Shown here: piece by piece, positions 55,226 to 64,000 of the stretch | How positions within the stretch are numbered: the first letter of the stretch is position 1 | How the letters are laid out: each line of letters opens with the position of its first letter | Assembly (NCBI RefSeq): GCF_900128485.1 | Contig: NZ_LT635859.1 | Span: forward strand, 206,848-270,847 | Source: Duodenibacillus massiliensis | GTDB lineage: Bacteria > Pseudomonadota > Gammaproteobacteria > Burkholderiales > Burkholderiaceae_F | Length of the DNA stretch: 64,000 nucleotides | Reading direction: 5' to 3' | Notes under the pieces: model-generated | Databases searched by the model: none | What the model was told of the DNA's origin: nothing | What the model saw: the letters and a program-made list of their open reading frames with translations, nothing else | Made by a program: the position numbers and the translations under genes

Positions 55226-55639
55226 GTGGGTCTTACAGCGTCACTTGCCTCGCTTGCTGCGTCAGCCTTTATTTCGGCAACGCTTTTTCCCGGAGCAAGC
55301 GAAGCGGTACTCACGGCAGTGCTCGCGAACTATCGCGAGGCCTGGCCCGCGGCACTTCTTACTGCCGCTGCCGCCAATACCCTGGGCGCCATGACGACCT
55401 ACGCCGTCGGATGCCTCATTCCGCAAAAGAAACTTCCTCAAAAGGCGCTCACGCGCCTTCAGCACTACGGTTCCCCGCTTCTGATTCTTTCCTGGCTTCC
55501 GGTGGTTGGCGACGCTTTATCGCTTGCCGCGGGGTGGCTGAAACTTAACGTCTGGGCGGCGCTTTTTTGGACGGCGCTCGGGAAATTCCTGCGCTACGGG
55601 GTGATTACGCTCATCTTTTTCGGCGTTTGGCCACAGTGA
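55226..55639 (+). CDS. YqaA-like small membrane protein (DedA/SNARE-associated type)
   Basis: A 137-residue hydrophobic protein starting at GTG 55226, with segments LTASLASLAASAFISATLFP, AALLTAAAANTLGAMTTYAVG, PLLILSWLPVVGDALSLAAGWL and ALFWTALGKFLRYGVITLIF. The GDALSLAAGWLKLN-type re-entrant stretch resembles YqaA/DedA proteins, which are linked to lipid or small-ion transport. Exact function is unknown. It is 16 bp after prlC and followed by a terminator. Confidence 0.8.
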   Translation: MGLTASLASLAASAFISATLFPGASEAVLTAVLANYREAWPAALLTAAAANTLGAMTTYAVGCLIPQKKLPQKALTRLQHYGSPLLILSWLPVVGDALSLAAGWLKLNVWAALFWTALGKFLRYGVITLIFFGVWPQ

Positions 55640-55704
55640 GGCTGAGGAATCGGGATGTCACTCAGCGATACCGGAACTTAACGCACTGCTTGGCTGAAAA
55701 CGGT

Positions 55705-55742
55705 TCTGCCCGCAGGCATCAACACCGTGCGGGCAGATTTTT
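55705..55742 (+). terminator. Intrinsic terminator after the yqaA-like gene
   Basis: TCTGCCCGCA (55705-55714) pairs with TGCGGGCAGA (55728-55737), then TTTTT. It closes the folD-prlC-yqaA transcript before the convergent amidohydrolase gene. Confidence 0.9.
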
Positions 55743-55767
55743 AAGGACTCAAAAAGTCAGGCGGCAA

Positions 55768-56865
55768 TCAGCCGACGTAGCGCAGTGCCATCGCTTCCAG
55801 AACCTTTGCGCCGTTAACAAGATACTTCGGATCAAAGTGCATGTTGCGGTCATGAAGGCCCGGCTCACACCCGACGCCCACACCGAAGTAAGCGCAGCGC
55901 AGTTCCGGCTTCATCTGTTTGTAGAAGTGGAAGTCCTCACCGCCGCCACCGCAGTCCTTATCGAGATGCTCCTTGCCCACAACCTTCTTGATTTCTTCAG
56001 CAACCTGGGCCGTCAGTTCGTCATCGTACTCAGCGGCGGGCAAAATTCCCTGGCAGTCGATTTCGGCTTCGGCGCCCACGGCCTTGGCGGCATAAATGCC
56101 GGCGTCCTTTAATTTGGCCTGCAGCTCCGTCATCAGGGGATTGGTTTGCGCACGGCAGTCGAGCCAGACTTCCGCATGGTCCGGAATGATGTTGTGCGCG
56201 CTTGCCATGGCGTTAATCCCCGTCACCTTCACCGACCAGGTCTTTGTGGGATCAAGCTTAATGGCACAGACAGCGTTTGTGACCAAAGCCGCAGCCTCAG
56301 CACAGTTCACGCCGAGATGCGGGCGCGAGGCGTGCGCTCCGCGCCCCTTAATGCGGATGCAGACAACGGAGCTTGAGGTGTGGCGCACAGCCGCACACAT
56401 GTCCCCGGCCTTTAAGTCCTGCACCGGGCGGATATGAAGCCCGAGCGCAATTTCAACGTCATCGATAATCCCGCTCTTATAGGATTCCACCGCGCCTTTC
56501 AGGGTTTCTTCCGCGGGCTGAAAGAAGATTTTGAGTGTTCCCTTTTTCACCTTGTCAAAAAGTTCCGCGGCAGCTGTGAGAAGCATCGCACAGTGCCCGT
56601 CGTGCCCGCAGGCATGAAGGCAGATGGGGTTGCCGGCCTCATCCTTAAAGGGCAGTGCATCCATGTCGGCACGCAGCAGCATCACCGGGCCCGGCTCCGT
56701 CCCCTTTTTCACAGCAAGCACACCGGTACCCGCAATGCCGCGCGTGACGGCGTAGCCCATCTTTTCCAGCGCCGCCGCAATGTAGGCGCTCGTTTTAAAT
56801 TCCTGAAAACCCAGTTCCGGGGTTTTGTGCAGGTCATTCCAGACCGCAACGGTGTCTAATTTCAT
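55768..56865 (-). CDS. M20-family amidohydrolase
   Basis: A 365-residue metal-dependent amidohydrolase of the hippurate/N-acyl-amino-acid class. The metal sites read RADMDALPF, HACGHDGHCAMLL and FFQPAEETLKGA; the dimerisation-domain motif GRGAHASRPHLGVNC and C-terminal GGGGEDFHFYKQ are present. It removes an acyl group from an amino acid or peptide, substrate unknown. No signal peptide is seen. GGGAG lies 8 bases before ATG 56865. It precedes nothing on its strand but follows glnE by 31 bp. Confidence 0.9.
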   Translation of the reverse strand: MKLDTVAVWNDLHKTPELGFQEFKTSAYIAAALEKMGYAVTRGIAGTGVLAVKKGTEPGPVMLLRADMDALPFKDEAGNPICLHACGHDGHCAMLLTAAAELFDKVKKGTLKIFFQPAEETLKGAVESYKSGIIDDVEIALGLHIRPVQDLKAGDMCAAVRHTSSSVVCIRIKGRGAHASRPHLGVNCAEAAALVTNAVCAIKLDPTKTWSVKVTGINAMASAHNIIPDHAEVWLDCRAQTNPLMTELQAKLKDAGIYAAKAVGAEAEIDCQGILPAAEYDDELTAQVAEEIKKVVGKEHLDKDCGGGGEDFHFYKQMKPELRCAYFGVGVGCEPGLHDRNMHFDPKYLVNGAKVLEAMALRYVG

Positions 56866-56896
56866 ATTTGTTTCTCCCTAAACAACAACCCGAAAT

Positions 56897-59704
56897 TTAT
56901 TCACCAAAGAGGCTCTTCCAGAGCGTAAGCACCGCAGTGCGCTCAGGCTTAAGCTCCTCAAAGGGCACGCGCACGGGGCCGCCTTCAGCTCCGAGAGTGA
57001 GTCTCACCTCGCGCTGAATCGAACGATAGCGCCGGTAGGCGGCAACGGCAGCCAAGGCTGTGTCTTTCGCTACAAGCCCCAGGTCCGCCGCCATTTCAAG
57101 TAAGAGAATATTCCCGAAATTGTTTACAAGCTGGGGATAGCGGTGCGCGTAGGTAAGCACCAGCATCTGCACGATGAATTCCACGTCGACCATGCCACCC
57201 CTGTCATGCTTGATGTCAAAAAGCTCCGTGGTGTTGGGGTGGCCTTCAAGCATTTTGGCGCGCATCGCGGCCACTTCTTTTGCGACCACCGCGGGATCGC
57301 GCTCGAGCATCAGTATGTGGCGGCGTTCTTCTTCAAAAGCGCGGCCCACGTCCGGATCCCCGGCGCAAAAGCGCGCACGCGTTAAAGCCTGATGTTCCCA
57401 AAACCACGCGCCGTTACCGTCGTCGTTACGCTGGTAGCGCTTAAACATTTCAAGGGATGAGACCGTGAGGCCGTTCTGGCCGTTGGGGCGCAGGCGCATA
57501 TCGATGTCAAAAAGAATGCCGGAACTTGTCTGTACGGTAAGCCAACTCAACATCCTGCGCACGAGCTTTGAGTAGTCGGCGTCCGCCGCGGGATCCGCGT
57601 CGTCGTAAAGAAAGATGAGGTCAAGGTCGGAGGCGTACCCGAGTTCCTTGCCGCCGAGTTTCCCGTAAGCAATCACCGCAAAATGCGGCTGCTCACAGTG
57701 GTGGTTGGGAACCGACTCCCAGGCAAATTCAAGGACGAGCTCAATGACGGCGTCCGCAAGCGCCGAGAGGTGGTCTGCGAGCCGCTCAATCGTGAGGCGC
57801 CCCGCGAGGTCCGCAAGGAGCAGGTGAAAAAGCGCCCCGTGATGCGTGTCACGCAGGAGGTTCATCTGCTGCTCACGGTCGTCTCCGAGTTCAAGGAGCC
57901 CGCTTCTTAACGTCTCACTCCACTGCGACCAGTCAACCGGCGTGTAGTTGTCGATACTCTGCCCACGGCCGTCCACGAGCTCATCCAGAAGAAGCGGATG
58001 CACCGTGAGGTAGTCTGCGGCCCAGCGGCTCACGGCAAGCAATTTTCCGACGCGCGCCGCTGCGCTCGGATACTGGTTTAAAAGCGCAATGTAGGTGGGA
58101 CGTCCGAGAATGACTTCCAATAAACTCAGATAGCGCTGAAAGACTTCGTCGGCGGCGACCGCGGCGCGCTGACTTGTCGCCCACTCCGGACACTTTTCAG
58201 CCGTTGCCGCCATGAAATTTGCAAACTGCTCGCGCTGCTGCGGCGTGCGCGACGCAAGCCACCGGGAATTAAGAAGCTTCATCATCCGAGCGGCAAGTGC
58301 GTCCGCGTCCTTATACCCCAGGCCCGTCAGTTTCTCAGCGACACTTTTCTGCGCTTCATCGTCCCCGGCTTCCCAACCCACGGGCCAGCCGCTTCGGGTT
58401 TTTATTCCGCTTTCAATATGGAAAATCCCGTCAAAGGTCTGCGCGGTGAAGTGCCGCACGTCGTCAAGCCTTGTATCCAGCGCTTCACGCGTCATCCCGA
58501 GCATCGCCGCGATTTTTTCATGCGTTTCGGCGTCATCCATCAGCATCTGCGTCTGGCGGTCATCTACATACTGCAGCGCGTGCTCGAGGTTTCGCAAAAA
58601 CACATAGTCGCGCGAGAGTTTTTCCGCCGTTTCTTTCGTAACGGCGCCGTCTTCGGCAAGGGCTGCGAGCATCGGAAGCGTCGAGCGGCCTCTTAACTGC
58701 GGCTCGCGGCCGCCCCGCATGATCTGAAAGGTCTGCGTGATGAATTCAATTTCGCGGATCCCGCCGCGGCCAAGCTTGACGTTGATCCCGGGCTCTTTTC
58801 CGGCTTCGCGCCGCGCAGTTTCCGCACGGATCATCTCGTGCATGCGCGTCAACGAACTTAAGGCCGAAAAGTCGACGTACTTACGGAAAACGAAAGGACG
58901 CACGAGGCTTCTTAAGCCCTTCGTGGCTTCGTCAAAGGCCTCCGCCGTCATAAAGACTGGGTCGTTTACAACGCGGCCCTTAAGCCACGCAAAGCGCTCC
59001 CAGTCGCGCCCTTCGGCATAGAGGTACTCTTCGAGCATGTCACGGCTTACGACAATGGGGCCGCCGTCACCGAAGGGCCTTAAGCGCATGTCGACGCGAA
59101 ACACAAAACCCACGCCCTCCACATCGTTAATTGCCGGAATCACGCGTTTGGCGAGGCGCTCGAAAAACTCGTGGTTGCTCACGCTTTTGCGGGCATCGGG
59201 AAATTCGGCCGTGGGTTTGGTGTCGCCCGCCTCATCGTAAACAAAGATGAGGTCAATATCAGAACTCACATTAAGTTCCCGACCGCCAAGTTTTCCCATG
59301 CCGACCACCAAGAGGTCCTGGGGCACGCCCTCAGTGCTTGTGGGCACCCCGTAGCGGCGGGCCAGATCCCGGCTGTGCACCCGCACGGCGGCGCTTACCG
59401 TCACCTCAGCTAAGTCTGACATCGTGCGCACGACTTCTTCGAAGTCCGCGAGCCCCGTCGTATCGCGCGCAATGAGCGCAATCATCACGTCGCGCCGTAA
59501 GCGGCGCATGGCGTCGGCTAAAAACTCACCGGTTTCGCACCCGGCAAGGCACTCGACCATCATTTCGCGCGTCACCGGCGCTTTTGTGCGTTCTTCAAGC
59601 ATCGCAAGCATCCGGGCGTCGTCTGCGCCGTAGTCAATCGCCTGAAGGCTCCTTTTCACGTAAAAGGAGTACCTGGGAACCTGAGAGAGTGTGATGCGTT
59701 CCAT
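56897..59704 (-). CDS. glnE: Bifunctional glutamine synthetase adenylyltransferase/adenylyl-removing enzyme
   Basis: A 935-residue regulator that adenylylates and deadenylylates glutamine synthetase in response to nitrogen status. Two nucleotidyltransferase domains are visible: VVGMGKLGGRELNVSSDIDLIFVYDE in the N-terminal half and VIAYGKLGGKELGYASDLDLIFLYDD in the C-terminal half, with RLRPFGDGGPIVVS and MRLRPNGQNGLTVSS. ATG 59704 is used; GTG 59716 is also possible, and neither has a strong ribosome site. It diverges from yhdP across a 201-bp region. Confidence 0.96.
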   Translation of the reverse strand: MERITLSQVPRYSFYVKRSLQAIDYGADDARMLAMLEERTKAPVTREMMVECLAGCETGEFLADAMRRLRRDVMIALIARDTTGLADFEEVVRTMSDLAEVTVSAAVRVHSRDLARRYGVPTSTEGVPQDLLVVGMGKLGGRELNVSSDIDLIFVYDEAGDTKPTAEFPDARKSVSNHEFFERLAKRVIPAINDVEGVGFVFRVDMRLRPFGDGGPIVVSRDMLEEYLYAEGRDWERFAWLKGRVVNDPVFMTAEAFDEATKGLRSLVRPFVFRKYVDFSALSSLTRMHEMIRAETARREAGKEPGINVKLGRGGIREIEFITQTFQIMRGGREPQLRGRSTLPMLAALAEDGAVTKETAEKLSRDYVFLRNLEHALQYVDDRQTQMLMDDAETHEKIAAMLGMTREALDTRLDDVRHFTAQTFDGIFHIESGIKTRSGWPVGWEAGDDEAQKSVAEKLTGLGYKDADALAARMMKLLNSRWLASRTPQQREQFANFMAATAEKCPEWATSQRAAVAADEVFQRYLSLLEVILGRPTYIALLNQYPSAAARVGKLLAVSRWAADYLTVHPLLLDELVDGRGQSIDNYTPVDWSQWSETLRSGLLELGDDREQQMNLLRDTHHGALFHLLLADLAGRLTIERLADHLSALADAVIELVLEFAWESVPNHHCEQPHFAVIAYGKLGGKELGYASDLDLIFLYDDADPAADADYSKLVRRMLSWLTVQTSSGILFDIDMRLRPNGQNGLTVSSLEMFKRYQRNDDGNGAWFWEHQALTRARFCAGDPDVGRAFEEERRHILMLERDPAVVAKEVAAMRAKMLEGHPNTTELFDIKHDRGGMVDVEFIVQMLVLTYAHRYPQLVNNFGNILLLEMAADLGLVAKDTALAAVAAYRRYRSIQREVRLTLGAEGGPVRVPFEELKPERTAVLTLWKSLFGE

Positions 59705-59905
59705 AAACGGTCTCACCCGCAGAGAAACTGAAAGATTCGGAAAAAGATTCCTGCCGTGCCCCGGGGCGCCTTATGCTAGAGTCCTTTTTTAAGGAATTGA
59801 AGCCCCGAGAGAGCCCGGCAGGGAACCGGTTTTGCCGCTGATTTTACAGCCCGCAGGCCGTCTTCTTCTGATTTTTGCGGGCCCGCACATACTGACGCCA
59901 CCCCT

Positions 59906-62900
59906 ATGCCATCGATCGGAAAACTGCTGCCTTTGCGCCTGAGGGCCTGGTTACGGCACCCGCGCATCCGCGGCATTGTTGCGCTCACGGTTTGGTCGCT
60001 GGTGGCTGCGTACTTTCTTCTCGCGGCCCTTATTCTCACCACCCGCTGGTATCTGCTGCCGCATGTGGCGGACTTTAAGGACGACATTGCGCGCGCAATC
60101 GGTGACGCCACGGGCACTGAAGTCACGATCGGCGCGGTGGAGCCGAGCTGGGAAAAATTCTGGCCGCAGCTGCACCTTGAGGACGTCCTTTTAAAGAAGG
60201 CCGACGCCCGGCATGACAAAGACGAAGTGCTTGAAATCGGGGAAGTCAACGCCACGCTTTACTGGTACAGCGTTTTCGGAACCCCTGCTTTTTACAACCT
60301 GTCGGTAAAAAACGTCGATCTCACGGTACGGCGCACCGGAAAATCCGCCTACGAGGTCGGAGGCTTCGGCTTTGACCTTGCCGCGGGCGAGAAGACCGAA
60401 AAGGACCGTGAGAACCCCGTCATTGCCTGGCTTTTAAAGCAGCGGCGCATCAATATTTCCGACTCCACCCTGCGGCTTATTGACCTCACAAACGACACGC
60501 CGGCGGAGAGCCGCTTCACGGACTTAAACCTCACCTTTGAGCGAAGGCTTACCGAATGGATTTTCGGCGCGCAGGCCGTGCAGGAAACCAACGCCAAAAA
60601 TCCGGTGGACATCCGTGCCCGGTTTGAAACGTCACTTTTCAGTCCGTCGGCCGACTGGCGAACGTGGAAGGGCGAGGCCTACGCCGCCACCCCCAACTTT
60701 GACTTTGCGCGTTTTGCGCGCGGTACGCTTTTAGCGCCCGTCGTGGAGGAAGGCACGGGAAGCCTGCGGCTTTGGGTGGGGCTTGATGAAGGCAAACTCA
60801 CCTCCGCCACCGCTGACGTCGGCGTCTCCCGCGCGCGGCTTAAATTTGCGCCGCAGCTTCAACCCATGGTGATTGATGACCTCTCAGCGCGCCTTACGCA
60901 GTCCTACGACGGCAAAGACCTCACGGTAAAGGCCGCAAACCTTACCTACACCAACGCCTTCAGGCGCCGCATCGGTCCCACGGACCTTGAGGCCACGATT
61001 GCCCTTACCGCGGACGGCATCAATACCGAACGCGTCACGGTGGCGGCGTCCGTCATTGAGCTTGAACCCCTGCTGCAGATGCTGCCGCGCCTGCCGGTAC
61101 CGCGTCCACTGGCGCAACTTATTATCAAGCACCGCCCCTCGGGGCACCTGACGCAGTCCGTCATTGCCTGGGACGGGCCCTTGGATAATCCCCACGACTG
61201 GCGCTTTTCCACGCACTTTGAAAACCTGCGGATTGCCTCGGGCCTTTACGGCCCCGGCGGCAAGAAAAAAGAGGGGGTGGGCTTCGGTTTTTCCCGCGTC
61301 TCAGGGCAGGCCGACATTTCGCAGAAAGGGGGCGAAATGCGGCTTACGAGCACCAACCCCCGTCTGGTTCTGCCGGGCATTTACGCCGATCCGGTCTTTG
61401 AGTTTGACAAACTCACGGGGACCGTGAGCTGGCGGGGCGCCGACACCGCGGGGACCTCGGGCACGCCCTTGCCCTTTGAACTCACGCTTAAAGACGTGCG
61501 GGCAGAAAACACGGACCTCGCGGTCACGGCTTCGGGCACCTGGCACGACACAGGGGAAGCGGGCACCGCGGCGCTTTCAGGGACGATTGAGCGCATGAAG
61601 GCTGAGCGCGCCTGGCGTTATATGCCGCTGGCGGTGGGAGAGGCTACCGCGAAGTGGCTGCAGGCAGGCCTTGTGGGGGGGACCGCGAAAAATGGGAAAT
61701 GGGAACTCACCGGTGCCTTAAACGACTACCCGTGGACGGCGCCCGGAACCAAGGGAAAGTTTCTCATTGAAGGCAACGTGGAAAACGGGGCCGTTGACTA
61801 CGTGCCCAATTACGTGAAGACCGCCGACGGCCGGTTTGAAACGGGATCGGAGTGGCCGATTTTGTCGGACATTCAGGGCACCATCCGCTTTGAGGGCGCT
61901 TCGATGACGGTTGTGGCGGACGCCTCCCGCACAATGGGAGTGCCGATTGAACACGCCACGGCCCGCATTCCGGATCTCGCAGCGGGAAACGATGTCCTTC
62001 TTGAAGTGCGGGGCCGTGCCAAAGCCGATCTCGGCGCCATGTTGGGTTATGTGTCCGCCAGCCCCGTCCGCGGTTACTTGAAGGACAGCTTTGAAGGCAG
62101 TCAAGGTAGCGGCACGGCTGCCCTTGAACTCACCCTCGACATTCCGCTTCTGCACGCCCGCGACACCAAGGTGAAGGGAATCGTGACGCTGGAAGAAAAC
62201 GTTCTTGCCATGCCCTGGCCCGTGCCGCCGGTGACTGACCTCACCGGACGCGTCACCTTTACCGAAAAAGGCGCCTGGGCTGAACGCGTGACCGCGAAGG
62301 CCTTCTCGCGCGATGCAACGCTCAACATGCACACCGAAGAAGACGGCACCATTTCCCTGGCGTTTTCAGGGCTTGCTCAACCCCGGTCCGTCACCTACTT
62401 CAACAATAACCCGATTCTTGCTGAGGCGCTCACCCACGTAAAAGGCGAAACAAGTTACGTGGGTGCGGTCAGTATCTCTCCCGCAACCGGCGTCTCCGTG
62501 TCCGTGCAGTCGGACTTAAAAGGCGTTTCAACCGACCTCCCCTCGCCCTTAAATAAAAGCGCTGGGAGCGTCTGGCCCCTGACCTTTGCGTTTTCCAACG
62601 CCGGAAGCGGCAAAACGGCCCGCCACCGAATTGCCGTCAACGTTGCGAGAAACCGCTTCTCAGGCATTGTTGAAGTCCCGGCTGAGGGCTCTCGCGTGAG
62701 CCCCCGGGGCAGTTTTGCCGTGGGCCGCAGAACCTATCTGCCCCGCTCGGGCTTTGCGCTGGAAATTACCGGGAAGACGCTCGATGCCGACCGCTGGCAG
62801 ACTGCGGGTGAAGCCTTGATTGCTGCGGCGAAGAAACTCGCCGTGACCGGCGACACCGAGGGCGGCGCAACGCTTGAGCGCGTGTCCGTTGACCTTGAGG

Positions 62901-63973
62901 AACTGAAATATTCCGGCATGAATCTCGGCGCTGTTGAAGCGCGCGCCGACCTTATGAGCGGGAGTGAATGGCGTGTCCGCGTGGGTGGCACGAACGCCGA
63001 CGGCACCGTCACGATTGACACCGAAGGGGCCGGCCGGCTTCATGCCGACTTTAAAAAACTGCACCTGCCCGCCTATGACAGGTCAGGTATTCAGACCATT
63101 CTCACCGGTAACGGACGCCGCCTGATGCCGGAAGCCGACATCGACGTTGAAGACCTCCGTTACGGCGAGATGATTCTGGGGAAAGCCTCGGTAAAGGCCA
63201 ACATTGAGAAAAAAGCCGACGGTGAGCGCGTCTGGAGGCTGTCGTCACTCACAATCGCCAACAGCGGCGGCACCCTCACGGGGCAAGGCGAATGGCACGA
63301 AAAAGGCGGCAAGAACACGCATTCGCTGCACGCCGACCTCAAGGTCCATGACGCGGGCGTGCTTCTTACCGAACTCGGCTACCCCAACGTGCTGCAGAAG
63401 GGGAACGGGGAAGCGAGCGTCTCGCTTACCTGGGACGGCACGCCCTGGTCGCCGGTTGTCTCCACCATTGAGGGCCCGGTGAAGGTGTCGCTTGCAAACG
63501 GCTCTTTCCAGCAGGTCAACACGGGCGTCGGGGGTGCGGTGCTGTCGCTTCTTTCCATGCAGTCCCTATTAAAGCGCCTGCAGCTTGATTTCAGCGACCT
63601 CGTGCAAAACGGCTTTTCCTTTGACACCCTGACAAGTGAATCCAAGGTCGTTAAAGGTGTTGCCTACACCGACGGCACCAAGGTGATCGGCAGTCACGCC
63701 TCAATCATTTCCTCGGGCAAGGCTGACTTCAACACGCGTACGATTGACTACGACGTGCTGGTGCTCCCCGACATCAATGCCGCGGGCGCTTCGATTGCGC
63801 TTGCGGTTGTGAATCCCGTCGCGGGGATCGGGTCGCTCGTGGCACAGCTTTTACTGAGAAACCCCTTGAGCAAAATCTTTTCGACCGAATACAACGTGCA
63901 GGGCTCTTTTGACAACCCAACGATTGAAAAGAAGTCGGCGGCCTCGAAAACGCTTGAAGCGGCGGAGAAATGA
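59906..63973 (+). CDS. YhdP/AsmA-like large envelope protein
   Basis: A 1355-residue protein with an N-terminal membrane helix (GIVALTVWSLVAAYFLLAALIL, about 23-44) and a very long periplasmic beta-rich region (DUF3971-type, then an AsmA-like C-terminal domain with VEGPVKVSLANGSFQ-like and LDFSDLVQNGFSFDTLTS segments). YhdP relatives bridge the envelope and help move phospholipids to the outer membrane. The glnE-yhdP neighbourhood supports this. The C terminus is short and charged (AASKTLEAAEK). The start ATG has no strong ribosome site. Confidence 0.88.
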   Translation: MPSIGKLLPLRLRAWLRHPRIRGIVALTVWSLVAAYFLLAALILTTRWYLLPHVADFKDDIARAIGDATGTEVTIGAVEPSWEKFWPQLHLEDVLLKKADARHDKDEVLEIGEVNATLYWYSVFGTPAFYNLSVKNVDLTVRRTGKSAYEVGGFGFDLAAGEKTEKDRENPVIAWLLKQRRINISDSTLRLIDLTNDTPAESRFTDLNLTFERRLTEWIFGAQAVQETNAKNPVDIRARFETSLFSPSADWRTWKGEAYAATPNFDFARFARGTLLAPVVEEGTGSLRLWVGLDEGKLTSATADVGVSRARLKFAPQLQPMVIDDLSARLTQSYDGKDLTVKAANLTYTNAFRRRIGPTDLEATIALTADGINTERVTVAASVIELEPLLQMLPRLPVPRPLAQLIIKHRPSGHLTQSVIAWDGPLDNPHDWRFSTHFENLRIASGLYGPGGKKKEGVGFGFSRVSGQADISQKGGEMRLTSTNPRLVLPGIYADPVFEFDKLTGTVSWRGADTAGTSGTPLPFELTLKDVRAENTDLAVTASGTWHDTGEAGTAALSGTIERMKAERAWRYMPLAVGEATAKWLQAGLVGGTAKNGKWELTGALNDYPWTAPGTKGKFLIEGNVENGAVDYVPNYVKTADGRFETGSEWPILSDIQGTIRFEGASMTVVADASRTMGVPIEHATARIPDLAAGNDVLLEVRGRAKADLGAMLGYVSASPVRGYLKDSFEGSQGSGTAALELTLDIPLLHARDTKVKGIVTLEENVLAMPWPVPPVTDLTGRVTFTEKGAWAERVTAKAFSRDATLNMHTEEDGTISLAFSGLAQPRSVTYFNNNPILAEALTHVKGETSYVGAVSISPATGVSVSVQSDLKGVSTDLPSPLNKSAGSVWPLTFAFSNAGSGKTARHRIAVNVARNRFSGIVEVPAEGSRVSPRGSFAVGRRTYLPRSGFALEITGKTLDADRWQTAGEALIAAAKKLAVTGDTEGGATLERVSVDLEELKYSGMNLGAVEARADLMSGSEWRVRVGGTNADGTVTIDTEGAGRLHADFKKLHLPAYDRSGIQTILTGNGRRLMPEADIDVEDLRYGEMILGKASVKANIEKKADGERVWRLSSLTIANSGGTLTGQGEWHEKGGKNTHSLHADLKVHDAGVLLTELGYPNVLQKGNGEASVSLTWDGTPWSPVVSTIEGPVKVSLANGSFQQVNTGVGGAVLSLLSMQSLLKRLQLDFSDLVQNGFSFDTLTSESKVVKGVAYTDGTKVIGSHASIISSGKADFNTRTIDYDVLVLPDINAAGASIALAVVNPVAGIGSLVAQLLLRNPLSKIFSTEYNVQGSFDNPTIEKKSAASKTLEAAEK

Positions 63974-64000
63974 CAGTCCCCGACTCACGGGCAACAGACC
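63970..64000 (+). CDS. Start of a following gene (partial)
   Basis: An ATG at 63970 overlaps the yhdP-like stop (ATGA) and opens MTVPDSRATD to the window edge. Genes at this position in related bacteria often encode a nitrilase-family hydrolase, but ten codons do not allow identification. Confidence 0.4.
   Translation, partial: MTVPDSRATD

Noticed and set aside
53536-55314. A 592-codon open frame on the minus strand
   Set aside because: It is fully antisense to prlC, whose M3 peptidase motifs are unmistakable; the antisense frame has no domain or ribosome site and reflects GC-rich codon bias.

Overview
The window looks like a chromosomal segment of a Sutterellaceae-like betaproteobacterium (Burkholderiales; Sutterella, Parasutterella and relatives). 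Support comes from the GC-rich coding bias, the gene orders lepA-lepB-rnc-era-recO-pdxJ-nagZ, lpxK-trm112-kdsB-adk and folD-prlC, a tripartite tricarboxylate transporter of the Bug type that is expanded in this order, and a respiratory formate dehydrogenase with its maturation genes. Genus assignment is inference.

Layout. 1-5.7 kb (minus strand): translation block rplT(partial)-rpmI-infC-thrS, a tRNA-Val(GAC) and relA. 5.8-11.0 kb: a type V autotransporter, an NhaD-like ion transporter and pncB. 11.2-12.1 kb: a decayed IS200/IS605-type tnpB element. 12.1-15.4 kb: a four-gene amino-acid ABC transporter whose binding protein resembles the cysteine-binding CjaA family; it is preceded by a sigma70-like promoter, a 27-residue leader peptide with five Cys codons and a mutually exclusive antiterminator/terminator pair. 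15.5-24.1 kb: nagZ, pdxJ, recO, era, rnc, lepB and lepA, with an IscB element and its presumed omega RNA inserted between lepA and lepB. 24.25-25.55 kb: an AAA+/DUF4143 ATPase gene lying between 65-bp direct repeats built of paired palindromes. 26-32.7 kb (plus strand): formate dehydrogenase-N type alpha/beta/gamma subunits, fdhE and fdhD. 32.8-34.0 kb: a gene probably of the DUF2863 family. 34.0-35.9 kb: a tnpB/tnpA IS with a highly structured leader. 35.9-38.5 kb: clpB with a good sigma32-type promoter. 38.9-42.0 kb: a tctC-tctB-tctA transporter. 42.1-48.9 kb: an RluA-type pseudouridine synthase, lpxK, a Trm112-like gene, kdsB, a metI/metQ deletion scar, adk and a membrane pyrophosphatase. 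48.9-49.55 kb: a truncated DUF4143 ATPase abutting a solitary IS left end that duplicates the one at 11.2 kb. 49.6-64 kb: an FAD-dependent 2-hydroxyacid dehydrogenase, an unknown lipoprotein, folD, prlC, a small YqaA-like membrane protein, an M20 amidohydrolase, glnE, a yhdP-like gene and the first codons of one more gene.

The strongest new observations are the cysteine-type transcription attenuator of the ABC transporter, the repeat-flanked ATPase cassette with paired 16-bp palindromes 33 bp apart at each end, and the RNA-guided-nuclease elements (IscB in the lepA-lepB operon, TnpB at 34-35 kb, plus two decayed relatives). All assignments were made by reading the sequence; no database search was run.
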